Shown here in pieces: positions 35,831 to 47,828 of a stretch of 64,000 nucleotides of DNA (its first letter is position 1; each line of letters starts with the position of its first letter). This stretch comes from Labia minor. Taxonomy: Eukaryota > Arthropoda > Insecta > Dermaptera > Spongiphoridae. The DNA lies in assembly GCA_963082975.1 (NCBI GenBank), contig OY720344.1, positions 75,876,053-75,940,052 of the forward strand, in the 5' to 3' direction. The notes under the pieces are model-generated. The model was not told the origin of the DNA. It saw only the letters and a program-made list of their open reading frames with translations, and did not search any database. Made by a program: the position numbers and the translations under genes.

Positions 35831-37905
35831 CAAAAACAAACAAATATGATTATTTTGCAATATAATACTGTTAATATTGAACCAAATTATGTCAATTTTA
35901 TTTTCTAAAAACACATTTATATGAAATAGAATTATTAAATATATATATTTAATTTTATGTTCATTCAATAATGATAAGTACAATAAACTATAATATGGAA
36001 TCCCAGACTAGAGTCTTCTGCATCTCTAAATCTTAATGATTATATGTATAAAATAATTTTGTTAACAAATTAAAATTATTAAAATATTATTATTTTAGAA
36101 TCAAATAAAATTATGTTATATATTTTATTTATATATGAAGATGCAGAAAATACCAATATGATTGGGATTCTTTAATATTGATCACTTATACATGCATACG
36201 TAAAACGTAAATTCCAAAAAAAAAATAATTAAAACAAATAAATTAATAAGAAACTTAAAGTAAAAATATAAAAACAAAAATGAGATCAAAATAATCCTAT
36301 TAAAAATTATACTTTTTTTATAATTTCCTATATTAATTACTTCATTTTTATTTTAATTATCAAAAATAAAATAATAATAATAATAATCTATAAACAATAA
36401 TCTTAATAATTGAATTTCATTTGTTTTATTATGAAAACATAATTGCATCTTTACATCAACCTCAATTATGGTTCCTGAAAAGTAATTTATTATTTTAATT
36501 TAAAGGAAGAAACAAGTTTAAACAATTTTTTTTTCATGTTAGGTTACATTTATCGATTAAGATTAAATTGGAATTAATAATGTTTATTTTTTATGATAAA
36601 TAGGTTAAGTGAATTTAACATTTTTATGCATTATGTTAATCTTATAATACTTTCCTACAATTTTGATATAGCATTTTTTTTTTATTTTTTTAAATTTCAA
36701 CAAGTCCAATAAATAATTTTTTAAATTCAATTAAATCAAAAATTTCTTCTTTGAAATAAAATAAACTTGATTAATACCTGAAAGCATCTTAAATTCATAA
36801 AAATAAAACTATATATGTTATTTTTATTTTTAACCGAAAAAGTGCCATAGAATTTTGTAATATAACTATTTATATTTCTATATATTTCTATTATTTGTGA
36901 ATAAAATTCATTTAATTTTTTTGTATTTGAATGAACAATAATTACATGACAAATATAGATCTCAATAAATATATTTATCTTGACAATTTATAACAGTCCT
37001 CTAGGATTTTAGTGAAAAAATGTAAAATGTGAAAACGAAAAAAAATTTAAAAAAATTTAAATATAATAAAAAAATTATGGAAATCGATCTAGAATATTAT
37101 TGATATGCCAATCAATAAATTACATTTATTGGCAAATTATTTATAAGATTTGTCATTAAAAAGAAATTCCTATTTGTAAATAATATATAATAATTATTAT
37201 AAATATATATTTATGAGTTCAAAATGTAAATAAAATATATATATATATATACCTATAATATATATATATATATAGGTATATATATATATACATATATGGT
37301 ATATAAAATTCATAGATTTTTCAGTGAATCCATTTCATTAACATTGATAATTTCCATGTAATAATGTAGGACTTAATGTTATTAACATAAAAACCATTGA
37401 TTAATCAATTGCTAGTAGAGCAATAAAAAAAAAACAAATGTAGTTGACAAATTCATTCAATCAAAATTAATTGCAAAAATATTCTTTCTAAAATATTTAA
37501 TATACCTACATTTCAAATTACACAAAATTCTTTATGATGTATGTATACCTACAATTATTATAGTTATCGTATTTTAGTTGTGTTAAATAAAAAAAAGAAA
37601 TGTACAAAAATAAGAGAGAAATGTCATCATCATTTATTTTATTTCGTTATGTATATGTTAAGTTCCTTTAATGAAATGAAATAAAACTGATAAAATTAAT
37701 AAATATAATAAAAATTTTAATTATTTTTACCTTACCTTAATATTTACCTTATTTATTTTATTATTTTCAGCCTCAAAAATCACAATATAATATAACAAGA
37801 TGACGGTCTCAAAATTATTTTTCTCCAGAAAAAACGAACGGTGTGTTTAAGAACATGTTAAATTTGAAGAAAAAGAAGAAATGAAATTAAATCCTCTCAC
37901 AAAGA
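35831..37905. other. A+T-rich stretch downstream of exex
   Basis: No gene. AATCCCA (near 35999) and TGGGATT (near 36164), with inner CTTCTGCATCT/AGATGCAG pairs, form a 172-bp inverted structure that might be a tiny MITE or UTR hairpin. A TA-rich palindrome centred on CCTATA...TATAGG lies at about 37232-37292. Part of this may be 3' UTR. Confidence 0.4.
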
Positions 37906-37913
37906 AGTTATCA

Positions 37914-38090
37914 CAGTGTTTCTTACTAGTATTAGTAGTATTCACGGCCCAATTTTCAATCATAATTTTCATCGACCCCTCCCCTCTCCCCACCGCATAC
38001 GATAAAATGAAAACAGTTTACCTTTTTTTAGAACTTTCAAAAGTTTGCGGGCACTTCATATGCTCACGCCCCACAGGTTGAGAATCACTG
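37914..38090. mobile_element. Small hAT-type MITE (177 bp)
   Basis: Right end AGGTTGAGAATCACTG and left end CAGTGTTTCTTACTAG are the CAGTG-type inverted ends of hAT elements. The 8-bp flanks are AGTTATCA (37906-37913) and AGTTAACA (38091-38098), one mismatch, as expected for an aged hAT target duplication. No transposase. The open frame crossing it is chance. Confidence 0.65.
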
Positions 38091-38405
38091 AGTTAACATA
38101 CTATAAATTTTACTTTTACTTTTTTCTTTTATTTATTAGTAATTATAATTTACTGGGTATTTAATTATATTAATTTATATTTTAATTTATGGGAAGTAAA
38201 TAAAGAAACAAAGTAATAATATAATTGTAATAATTATATTTTAAATATTGATCCAGACATAATATGAATATTAAATTTCCGATAAGATTAAAATTCTTAT
38301 TTATATTTATATATTATCTACTTAAATGAAAACAACAAGAAATATGTCCAATAAAAAATGCACTAAATTTTCAAATATATATAAATTAGAAATAAAACTA
38401 TCAAT

Positions 38406-38486
38406 CTATCTCTGTGGCTCTACGGAGTTCTTGGCCGCAGCAACCACACCCCTCCAAGTATTCCTATTCTGAGCCACACAACCAGC
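38406..38486 (-). mobile_element. LINE 3' end, copy 3 (about 80 bp)
   Basis: Minus-strand match to the last part of the LINE at 39700-40365: GGTGTGGTTGCTGCGGCCAA and CTCCGTAGAGCCACAGAGAT followed by a GATAGATTGATAG tail. Heavily 5'-truncated insertion, typical of LINE retroposition. Confidence 0.65.
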
Positions 38487-39610
38487 AGAAATTAAACTAT
38501 GTAGAATTAAAGTTAAATTTACAATAGTAATAATAGTAATAATTATTATTATAAATATTTAAAATAATAATTTAACGAGATATTGATCAACCCATTAATT
38601 CAAAAAGAGAAAAAGAAATGCTTTTGTTCCTAGAATATAATTTACAATTATGAATAAAAAAACTTATGATTTTATTTATCTCAAAAAATGCAATGAGTAT
38701 TTTACTATTGCTAGTACCTTAAAATTAATTTTTAATTTTTTAAAAATGGAACTACTGGACCTAAGGCTGACACTGAATATTTCAGCTGAACATTTGAGGA
38801 ACCTAATTCGGACATTTGGAATACTTCGATTTTTATTTAATTTATAGCCTATGATCAAATATGAGTTTATTAGAATGTTGTGATTTAATTTCATAATAAT
38901 CGGCCTAGTCAATTTTGAGTCTACTACGGACAGACAAATTCACATGAAAAATTCTAGTCTTATTTGGATTCTCCAAGTTATGAAATGTGAAGAGATGCAA
39001 ACATTTTTAAATTCTAAGCAATATGCATACAAAAACATTTTTATATACATATAAAATTCAATTTTATAAGTTCTGGCAATGAAAATATGATATTTCCTTC
39101 GCCTCCTGAAAGCGGATGAGTCAACCAAGTGACCCAGAAAGTGTCTATTGGCAACTTAAAAGTTCTGAATTGTTTTGTTTATTTAATTTCAAGGTTAAAT
39201 TTTCAATATCAAATGAAAATTTACCTAAGTATCATTTCATTTTATATTTCACATACACACAAACTCATATAAAATTATAATCTAAAGCGGACCTACTTAT
39301 AATACCTATCATTTTTTAAATTAATAATATAGATTTAAATACTTAAGTCGACCTTATAAAACCTTAATTCCAACAAGAACTTCCATAAAAATTTTGCTAA
39401 GAATTTTCAACAAATTAATTGGAATTTTATATGAACTTTTGTCTAACGTCGATAAGTGTTGATTTATTCAATCCAGTCAATTTAACTACTCCAATATATT
39501 TTGGAAGGATTAAATTTTAAGAAATATCATTTGGAATGGATGTAATAAATTTTAATTTGTTTTAAGTAAAAGTTTTGCAATCCTGCCTGCTTTTGGTCCC
39601 TGCCCACTAT
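38487..39610. other. A+T-rich stretch, no gene seen
   Basis: Frames at 38650-38912 overlap on opposite strands and match nothing I know. No RNA gene or transposon end was identified. Confidence 0.45.
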
Positions 39611-39626
39611 AGGTGCTTTTACCTTA

Positions 39627-39669
39627 TATACCTAAATATATATATTGTTAATATATATATTTAGGTATA
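39627..39669. repeat. Perfect 20-bp palindrome with 3-nt loop
   Basis: TATACCTAAATATATATATT at 39627-39646 and its exact inverse at 39650-39669, separated by GTT. It sits just upstream of a LINE insertion. Cruciform-prone; it could simply be an AT-rich foldback. Confidence 0.85.
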
Positions 39670-39699
39670 TATTTACTTAGATAAATAAGATATATCTAA

Positions 39700-40365
39700 T
39701 ATTTTCAAATCTTGATCTTAATGGGAATTCCAAAAAAACTAGTACGTTTGATTCAAATTTGTCTTGTGGATAGTAAAGGAAGAGTAAGATGCGGGAATCA
39801 ATTGTCAGAAACTTTCGAAATTCGAAATGGGTTAAAATAAGGAGACGCACATTATCACCAATTTTATTTAATTTAGTTCTGGAATATATAATTAGACAAA
39901 TTGGGGAGAGATCAAACGGAATCGAATTAAACAACAAAATTAAATTTAGATAGAAAATTAGATTTAGAGTATTTGAGAATAGGATTCTGCGAAGCATTTA
40001 TGGGCCAAAGAAAGTTGAGGTCACCGGGGAATAGCGAAGATTGCATAACGAGGAATTGCATGACCTATATGCATTTCCAGATTTAGTTAGAATTATAAAG
40101 TCGAGAAGGCTACGGTGGGCAGGACACGTGGCTAGAATGGGAGAAGATAGAATAGCAAAAAATTATTAGTAGGGAGACCGAGTGGGAAACGTCCTCTTGG
40201 AAGACCAAGGACACGGTGGGTGGATAATGTGGGAAAGGATGTAAGAGAGATGGGAGAGGATAGGGGCTGGAAGGTTGAGGCTCAGAATAGGAATTCTTGG
40301 AGGTGTGTGGTTGCTGCGGCCAAGAACTTTCGAGTTCCGTAGAGTCACAGAGATAGATAGAAATA
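39700..40365 (+). mobile_element. LINE, copy 4, internally deleted
   Basis: Plus strand. The first part (39715-39955) encodes the RT region (GIPKKLVRLIQICL, RCGNQLSETFEIRNGL), with the QGD codon CAA changed to TAA and a small insertion nearby. At about 39953 it jumps to the later segment (RFRVFENRILRSIYGPKKVE), so the catalytic-to-linker part, about 0.4 kb in the 14 kb copy, is missing. Then come RRLRWAGHVARMGEDRIAKN, GRPSGKRPLGRPRTRWVDN and KNFRVP, a conserved C-terminal domain of this LINE group, and a GATAGATAGA tail. Dead copy; the best preserved 3' end in the window. Confidence 0.85.
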
Positions 40366-40479
40366 AGATATATATATATATATTGAGTATATTTTCTAAA
40401 AATTTTTATTAACTTAAACATTGAATGTGATAACTGGGAAACGAATTAACTGTTTGTGTTTTTGTTTTGTTTTTTCTTT

Positions 40480-40790
40480 TTGTTAAATTCAACAAATGAA
40501 TTCAATTAGTTTAGATTTAAACTTGACTTATTCGAAAAGTGATTTGAAGAGGAGGGGGATTCGGTTAGTACAAAGAAAAGTGTTCATGATTGCAAAGCGT
40601 TTTTCCTGGTGCGCAGAATCCAGAGAATTTGGGGTTTGGAAAAGGGAGACAGAAGAACCGGAGCCATTTTGGACTAATTACCATTTCGTTATTTTACCAT
40701 CCATGAATGTACAGACACGCCCAGGGGGTGGATTAAATTCTGTGGGGTGAATGATATCCACGCAGTTCTCTAAAATAAAGACTAAAAAAT
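40480..40790. promoter_or_regulatory. GC-richer island downstream of exex
   Basis: Unique block with CAATTAGTTTAGATTTAAAC, GGACTAATTACCATTTCG (TAATTA near 40676), GTTATTTTACCATCC and GGTGGATTAAATT (near 40728). The open frame at 40496-40750 looks random. Candidate regulatory element by composition and homeodomain-like cores. Confidence 0.3.
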
Positions 40791-41065
40791 CATGTCAGTT
40801 GAAAAGAAAGTAACATATATCAAAAAGGGAGTGAAAAGGATGAGTTTTTGAGAATTTACTAAAAAATTTTGATAAAATTTGAATTAAATATGAAAAATAT
40901 TTAATGTTAATTAATTGAAATTAATGAGAATATTTTAGTTATGTTAATGCAATGTTCGTTTTTCATATTAATTAAATTAAAATTAAAATATTTATTCATT
41001 AAAATAAATAAAACACTGAAATATAAATTATTAAAAATTGAATAGATATACGAATAAAAAACAAG

Positions 41066-41137
41066 TGCGATGGCCGGGAATCGAACCCGGATCAACTGCT
41101 TGGAAGGCAACTATGCTGACCATTACACCACCATCGC
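41066..41137 (-). tRNA. tRNA-Gly (anticodon TCC)
   Basis: The minus strand folds as a 72-nt tRNA. The acceptor stem GCGATGG pairs with CCATCGC, with discriminator A (41066). D-arm region TGGTGTAATGGTCAGCA (A box). Anticodon loop CTTCCAA with TCC. T arm CCGGGTTCGATTCCCGG (B box GGTTCGATTCC). No intron. Six T on the minus strand (41056-41061) shortly downstream form the Pol III terminator. The sequence matches eukaryotic nuclear tRNA-Gly(UCC) closely and all stems are intact, so it is probably functional; it decodes GGA/GGG. Confidence 0.96.
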
Positions 41138-41139
41138 AT

Positions 41140-42100
41140 TATGATATATAAAAATCAATTCAGAATCCCGATTTTAATGAGATAAAAAATCAAATATATA
41201 AATAGTAAGAGTAATTAATCATTAAATTCTTGATTGTAAAAGATTTTTAAAATATAATTTATATTCTCATTCAAACAAAAAAAAAATACTTGAAGATATT
41301 AAATTATTTCTTAAAAACTTAGAGTAAACAATTTGTTAAAATATTAATTTTAAACTAATGACTTGGCGGTAATAATGTTATATAAAGAATTTTTAAATAT
41401 GTTTGTATGATTTATATTAATAAATATTTAGTAAAAGAAAAAATTATCTAAATGGATTTTTTTATATTTTTTTTTTTTTTGAGTTTCAACCCATTCGGAA
41501 TGCTGAATTTTAAAATAAACACATATAAAATAAAATATACATGATTACAGAAATAAATATATAATTAATCTATATAAATAAATTAATAAACAAAAAAAAT
41601 TTGAAAGACTTACCAATATTTATGAAATTATACTTTCCGAATAAGTAAATATTCAACGAAGAAATTCTAGGCAATATTTTATAGAATTTAAATTCTATGA
41701 TAGACTTATTTCCAATTTTATAGAAAAAATAGACTAATATATAGACTAATTTCATTTTTAAATTTAAATAAAATATTACCCTTTAACTACATAATTATTA
41801 ATTTATTATAAAAAAAGAACTATTTCTAAAATTACCGGATGGATATAATTATAATATAATTATAAACTATACTAATTAATATAAAATAACATAAACATTA
41901 AAAGAAGATTTATAGACGAGTATAATACTAATTTAGATCTTTATTCTATTTTATTTTTTTTAATTTGGGAATTTGATAATTTTCTTTTTTGTTTGTTTTA
42001 AAGAATATATTAAGGTGATTTCGTTTTAATGTAAAATAAATAGTAGTGTTAATATTACCTTTGTTATTGTGTAAAAAACCGATACATGTTCAGTAAAATT
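41140..42100. other. A+T-rich stretch, no gene seen
   Basis: Low-complexity DNA with a poly-T tract near 41470. No supported feature. Confidence 0.5.
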
Positions 42101-42104
42101 CGAT

Positions 42105-42290
42105 AAAAGGCAATGAAACGGATAAAAAGAAAAGAAAACGGAGTGAGAAAGGAAAAAAAAGTGTGGTGTAGAAAAAAAGGGCGTACCGCCCTACCAATTT
42201 GGTAGCGAAGTGAGAGAAGTCCATTGGTAGATTAGTCTGGGGCGAAAGAAGAGAGCATCTCGACACCATTTCACGTACGATTAATTCTAT
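42105..42290. promoter_or_regulatory. Purine-rich then GC-richer island
   Basis: A purine-rich run (42110-42180) leads into GGGCGTACCGCCCTACC, CCAATTTGGTAGCGAAG and CCATTGGTAGATTAG. CCAATTTGG and TAGATTAG are short palindromic or homeodomain-like cores. No open frame; weak candidate. Confidence 0.2.
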
Positions 42291-43440
42291 TAAATAATTG
42301 GAAAAAACAGTCTTTGTATAGTTTAGGATTTTACATTAGACGCTAATAATATAGTGCTTTTAAATAAATGAAAGACATCTTTTTAATGTAATTGTCTAAT
42401 TTAACCGAAGAGAAAGAAAAAAACAGATTAGGTCACCCAGCCAATTCAATTAATATATAAAAAAAGGACGAACGAGTAGAAAATACAATAAAATAATAGT
42501 ATTATATGTACTATCATAATTAAATTTTAATATAAAAATTTATAATTAGTCTTGAGTTGTTCTTATATACAGAACTCATTAATTACTTATTAGATCAATT
42601 AACAATAAATTTAAAATAATAAAATTCATTTTTTTAAAAGTTTATTTTATTGTTCTAGTCTGTAGATACTGAAATTTTATAATAATTCAAACTATAGACA
42701 ACAATACATTTTTGAAAATTTAAAATTTTATATTGTTGAATTTATATAAACAATCTTAAAATTAAGTTTATTTTTTAAATTTATTTATTTTATTTGGATA
42801 TATGTATTAAAATGAAACAAGAACTTAACATAAACTATATGTAGGTATTGTTGATAATTATAGAATTCGGTTATTTTAAAATAGACCTTTCTAAATCAGA
42901 ACCGTACCAGAGCCTTAAGATAGGTTTTATGTAATTGGGAAAAAATAAAATGTTCTATTCACAAAAACATGTCTTGCTAATAATTATTCTTTAATTTGTT
43001 ATTATTTTTAAATAATTAACATAATTAGAATAATATTAAAAAAATGAAAAAGTACAAATAAACGATAATAATAATAATAATAATATATATTTGTTATAAT
43101 TATTCTTAAAATAAAATTTTAAAATATTCTGGATTTATTTACTATATATGTTTAAGTAATTAATAAATTATACAATGATATTAATCCATCACATTCATTC
43201 AAAATAGTTCCTTAAAATTCGATTGTCTTAAAAAGTATGAATTTAAATTTAAAAAAAAATATGAATTTTCATATCAAATATTTTTTTCATTATGGGTTTA
43301 TTTATTGGTTTAAAAATACGAAATTGATTTAATTTTACTAATACAATTCTCAAAAATTGAACATAATATTTGTAATTTGTAAGATGTGTTGACATTAACA
43401 GCAGCATTGTCATAGTTTTAATTACATACCAATATGAATA
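42291..43440. other. A+T-rich stretch, no gene seen
   Basis: TA- and TAA-rich low-complexity sequence, with an (ATA)n run near 43065. No supported feature. Confidence 0.5.
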
Positions 43441-43449
43441 GATAAATTT

Positions 43450-43660
43450 TTGTTTGCAATTTTTTTTAATTCGTTTAACTGGCCCATAAAACTTTCCCTT
43501 GGCATTTGAAAACAGAAATGGGTGGTCCATTTGATTAATTTTATCGATTGTAGCATTAATTGTTTTCCATCTAAATCACGGAGAGAGAGAGAGAGAGAGA
43601 AAGAGAGGAGGGCAAACTCACTTCTAATGAACATCCTATAGATTTTCAAAGGACGTCGAT
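43450..43660. promoter_or_regulatory. Small island with Hox-like cores and (GA)n
   Basis: GGCCCATAAAAC (Abdominal-B-like), TTGATTAATTTTATCGATTG (near 43533) and AGCATTAATTG, followed by a (GA)n run at 43580-43600 with further AGAG repeats. GAGA tracts recruit GAGA-factor-type proteins in insects. Weak regulatory candidate. Confidence 0.25.
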
Positions 43661-44392
43661 GTTGAGAGATTTTAATGTTATGTTAAATAATTTAGTTGCC
43701 ACTTAACTTGTTTTACTTCAATATATTTGAAATTTCAAATTTCTAGTTTTAAGACTATTAGTATCAATTATGTGATATTAATGAGTTAATAGGTGATTTT
43801 TATAATTTTGTAACAAGTATTTTTTTTACCTGCTCCTTAAATGTAATTTATCAATTAAGTGAATATTCATACTGTTTTCAGATTTCTTAGTAATTGTGAT
43901 CTGAATTAGTTTGTAGAAAGAATGTTAATATATCAATGGAAGTGTTTGTGGATTTTCGTTGTTCATCCCAGTAAAAGCTTTAAGTCGTATCATGCATCTA
44001 TGGATGAGTATAACGGACCCGATCAGCTTAATCTTTACTCCTATGTTAACTCAAATAAGAAAATTGACTATTGGAAACATTTTGATTTTGACAGAAATGA
44101 AGATTTACAAAGACATTTATAAATATGATTTCATTTTTGTTTTATTTGATTTATATCATGGCTAGTCTGTAGATAATATAATTAATTATTAGTAAAAAAA
44201 ATACAATAAACTAAAACTACTTTCATATCATATACTTATTAAAGAGAATACACAAATTAATAAATAGTATTTATCATTTATTTTAATATCATAATAAAAA
44301 GTTATAAGTATTCAAATATAAATTCAAATTCAATTAGACAATCTTATAAAAACAAACGATTAAAATATCAGTTCATAACAAATTATAATTAA

Positions 44393-44640
44393 AAAATCTG
44401 GAGTGTCTCCACTTGACTATGTCGCAAATTTGAATTGAATTAATTAACATATATTATATTTAAGTTAAATTTAATTAATTAAAAAATGAAAACGTGGTAG
44501 GTAATAACCCTCTTCCGGATGAGATACATTTCTCAAAAGTTGATAGAAAACTACGAATTTTGAATAATTCCTGTGTACCAAATTTCATTATTCTAGTAAC
44601 GGTCCATGATCAAGAAAGTCAAGATAAAGGTTTAGAGTGT
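44393..44640 (-). repeat. R2 interspersed repeat, copy 2 (inverted)
   Basis: AAAAATCTGGAGTGTCTCCA, AAATTTGAATTGAATTAATT, AAAGTTGATAGAAAACTACG, AATTTTGAATAATTCCTGTG and TACCAAATTTCATTATTCTA correspond in reverse to the copy at 31255-31720. The middle differs, so one of the two has an insertion or deletion. Confidence 0.55.
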
Positions 44641-45299
44641 ATGTAGTGCTAATCACTCTCTCTCTACCCCCCCCCCCCTTATAAACCGAAACTAGCTTGA
44701 TAGGGGTTGTCCTTTTATAGGATATTCAAAGGCCAATATTTTATTTATGCTTATACTATTGATTTAGTTTTTTATTGATAAAATTAAGACAACGAAGTGT
44801 AAATGAGGCGTTAATGGAATGAGCTCCTGACAAACACTTAACATCCATTAATAATAATAATAAAAATAATAATTCAAAGCTCTCTAAAACTTTAAAGTTT
44901 TTAAATAAATTCAATTAATTAAATTAATAAGTTTATTTTGTTATAATCAATTTTCACTTTAATTGTATTCAAAATTCTTTCTAAGTATAAATTTATTAAA
45001 AGAAAAATATAATTTATTATATTGATCAATTACTCAGAGAATATTTAAATGTATGTTAATGAATAAGATAACATTTTTCATTTAAATTCAATCAATTATT
45101 GATTAAAATCTTAACTACTTGATTATCTATAAATTATTTGAAAAATAAATTTAAGTTATAGTTATCTATAGTTTAAAAAACGAATTTAAATTTTAAAAAT
45201 CTCTTCAAAAGAAAAATTATTATATTTATTTCTATTGCAGTTTAAACAATAATCATAAATGTCTTTATTTTCAATTTTAATTAATTCGAAACATACTAG

Positions 45300-45850
45300 G
45301 TCTTTGGTTTTTGATTTATGTGGTAATTAGCTAACTAATTGGGCTGTGGCTTCTCTCTCTTGTAAGACTTGTTTCCCTTCTCGAACTTTCAACTAGCGAA
45401 GTCTCTGCTTGGAAATGGCTAAGCGAACCTTCTTCTTGCTGCTATTACAACAGCTAAGCGATTCTGTGGCTGTGGCGTAACTTTGATGCCTAGGAGCCTA
45501 TGGGCGTTGAAATGTACCTTTGTGCCTTGGTGTGTGTAGTCAATGCGTGTTTGTGCATATGTATATGTGTGTGTTGGCAAGCCAGTTCTCCCCCGGGAAC
45601 CCCCTTCTCCAGCCTAGAGTGGCTCATGCATACATTCATGATACGGCCGCGCTAAAGATCCCCAAATATCACAGACACTCGAATTAGATTTTATCATTTC
45701 ATTCCTTTCGTTTTGCCATGACTGTTTGTTCAACGGTCCCGGCCATTTGTTACGCCCCTTATATCGTGCCATTTTTTGAAATTTACATGATAAAATCGCT
45801 GCATTTCTCTCTGGTATTGGTCTAAACGAGAATATATTTTTATTAAAATT
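45300..45850. promoter_or_regulatory. Large GC-rich island with dimeric homeodomain site
   Basis: About 500 bp of unique, GC-richer sequence. TAATTAGCTAACTAATT (45324-45340) is a near-palindromic pair of TAAT cores with 4-bp spacing, suited to a homeodomain dimer. GCTAAGCGA occurs twice (near 45418 and 45453). TTTGTGCATATG and TTTATCATTTC occur further on. No long open frame. One of the best candidate enhancers in the window. Confidence 0.35.
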
Positions 45851-46264
45851 GCAAACAATTCACAAAATGGATAAGTTAAAGTAATTGACTGAATTTTTTT
45901 TTATTTTATTAATAATGATCGCTTTCACTTCAGTTTCCAATGGATATTGATAATAAAAACTAGAGGAATTTAAAAAAAAATTTGTTAAAAATATATTTAT
46001 AAATTTCAAAACATACAATGTCCTCCATATATTAAAAAAGTTATTTTATTTTAAATTCAAGCAAATTAATAGGCCTATTAAAATAATCAATTATAAACAG
46101 TGTAATATTTAAAAAGATCCTTTTTATAAATAAATATTGTAAACGTAATAGATTGAAATAAATTTTTTCTTTTATTGATTGTTTCCTTCATTTACACATG
46201 TCTAACAGATGATTGAAGAAATTTAAGATAAATTTTCAACTTCGGACGGGAATACAAATTATAA

Positions 46265-46395
46265 TGATTTCTGACCCAATAATAATGAATCATTTTTTTT
46301 AACTTAATTACCGAACCGAGGCTCGGGGTCCCGGTACTATATTTATATACATATATACATACAATTTTTACTCGTATAATAAGATAAGATTATTA
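46265..46395. repeat. R1 GC hairpin box joined to inverted internal module
   Basis: AATAATGAATCATTTTTTTT, then TACCGAACCGAGGCTCGGGG and CCCGGTACTAT in plus orientation, followed directly by ACATACAATTTTTACTCG and TATAATAAGATAAGATT, which is the R1 internal module in minus orientation. So the modules occur in a different relative orientation here than at 27585-28190. Confidence 0.55.
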
Positions 46396-47029
46396 TAAAA
46401 ATAATTAGAATGTAAAATATTTGAATAAATAGTCTATATTCTATAACCTATGTTTTCAAGAAAATTTGTTTTTATGTATATATATTTATATAAAGAGTTA
46501 AAATTAATTATAAGGAAAAGAATATTCAAATAAATTTAGGTTTGTAATTTTCTCAAAAAAGATTTTGTTTGAAATTTTGTTTTCTATTATTTTTGAAATT
46601 TTGATATTGGTATTGTTTTGTTTATATATAAAAAAATTACTAATGAAGTTTAGATTATAATTAAAATTGGTAAATAAAAATTTATTCTTTTTCATGATAG
46701 CGAGTAAGAATTTATCATAAAACTAATTTTATACTTTAAAAAATTGAATAATATAATTTTTGTTAATAAATATTAAAATAAAAAAAATAAAATTTTCCAT
46801 TATGAAATTAAATTTAAAAAAAAAATAGTTTTTTAAATTTTATTATAGATTAATTTTAAGCATGTATTATACTATAAAAAAAATTGCCCGCCTGAAAGTT
46901 ATGCAACTGAAACTTATTATATATTCTTGTTAAACTATTTTTACTATCTCGAAAATTTTCGATGTCGGGATTTTGATGTTTTTATACGTTTTTAAGATCA
47001 CTGAATCATTTTCCCTAAGGTTGAGAAAA

Positions 47030-47215
47030 ATGTCTATGTGTGTATGTGTGTATGTAGACAAGTTTACGCAAAAATGGTTTGAACTAGAATAATGAAAGAT
47101 GGTACATGGGCATTATTCAAAATTCGTAATTTTCTATCAACTTTTGCTCATCCTGGAGAGGGTCATTACTTAGCACGTTTTGATTTTTTTCCCCGACCGT
47201 AAAAATAAAGATATA
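47030..47215 (+). repeat. R2 interspersed repeat, copy 3
   Basis: GTATGTAGACAAGTTTACGC, GGTTTGAACTAGAATAATGA, GGGCATTATTCAAAATTCGT, AATTTTCTATCAACTTTTGC and GACCGTAAAAATAAAGATAT, in the same order as 31270-31420. It abuts the mariner remnant that follows. Confidence 0.55.
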
Positions 47216-47224
47216 CAAAGTCAG

Positions 47225-47820
47225 CGAAGGTTATTTTTGTCCCTTCCGATGAAAAAGTTACCAGAAGTGCTTTAAAAGTTGGTAGCGGGTTCGACGAGAG
47301 GCCTGGGGAATATGGTGGGTGGGGCAGAACATAGACGTTCAATTCCTTTAATTTTCGGACGGTGGTTTGTGAGATGTGTGTGCGGCCGGGGGTTGTCGTG
47401 GAGCAGGATCGCACCTCTTTTGTTAACCAGTGCTGGCTGCTGCTGACACAATTTTCAGGACATTTCGGTTTGGCCTGGTTGTAGAAAGTTATCGTTATAT
47501 ACCAGTCACTGTATCCATGATCTTTTTATTGGTGCAGTTTCGCCTTTGGGAAGTGGCTATATGGATGGCTCCTTGGTGTCCAACCACTGTTTTCAACATT
47601 TCCTATTGACGTAGAGGATCCACTTTTCATCGCAGGTGTGAATCCGATCTAAAAACGATTATTTTAGTTGTGAAAACCAAAGAAAGGTTTTTTGACCTTT
47701 CCAATAAGTTTTAAGTCATCAAAAATCGCTTGGAAGCTGATATCTAGCTGTTTCGCTATCTTATTCACCCTTTGTAATGGGCTAGTCCCCACATGTTTCT
47801 TAAATCGTTGTCCTGGGTTA
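47225..47820 (-). mobile_element. Degraded mariner transposon, 5' and 3' truncated
   Basis: Minus strand, in pieces over several frames. KIAKQLDIS and QAIFDDLKLIGKVKK match the second helix-turn-helix region; HTCDEKWILYVNRKC contains the first catalytic D in the DEKW motif; ...KQWLDTKEPSI follows. LKELNVYVLPHPPYSPGL, before the expected third D, ends in SSNP, so that D is lost. At least four frame changes and several stops. No terminal repeats remain. A separate family from the 55.7 kb element, to judge from the catalytic region. Confidence 0.8.
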
Positions 47821-47828
47821 CTCTAGAT

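Noticed and set aside
40110..40421. Minus-strand open frames of about 60-103 codons
   Set aside because: They are antisense to the C-terminal domain of the LINE at 39700-40365.
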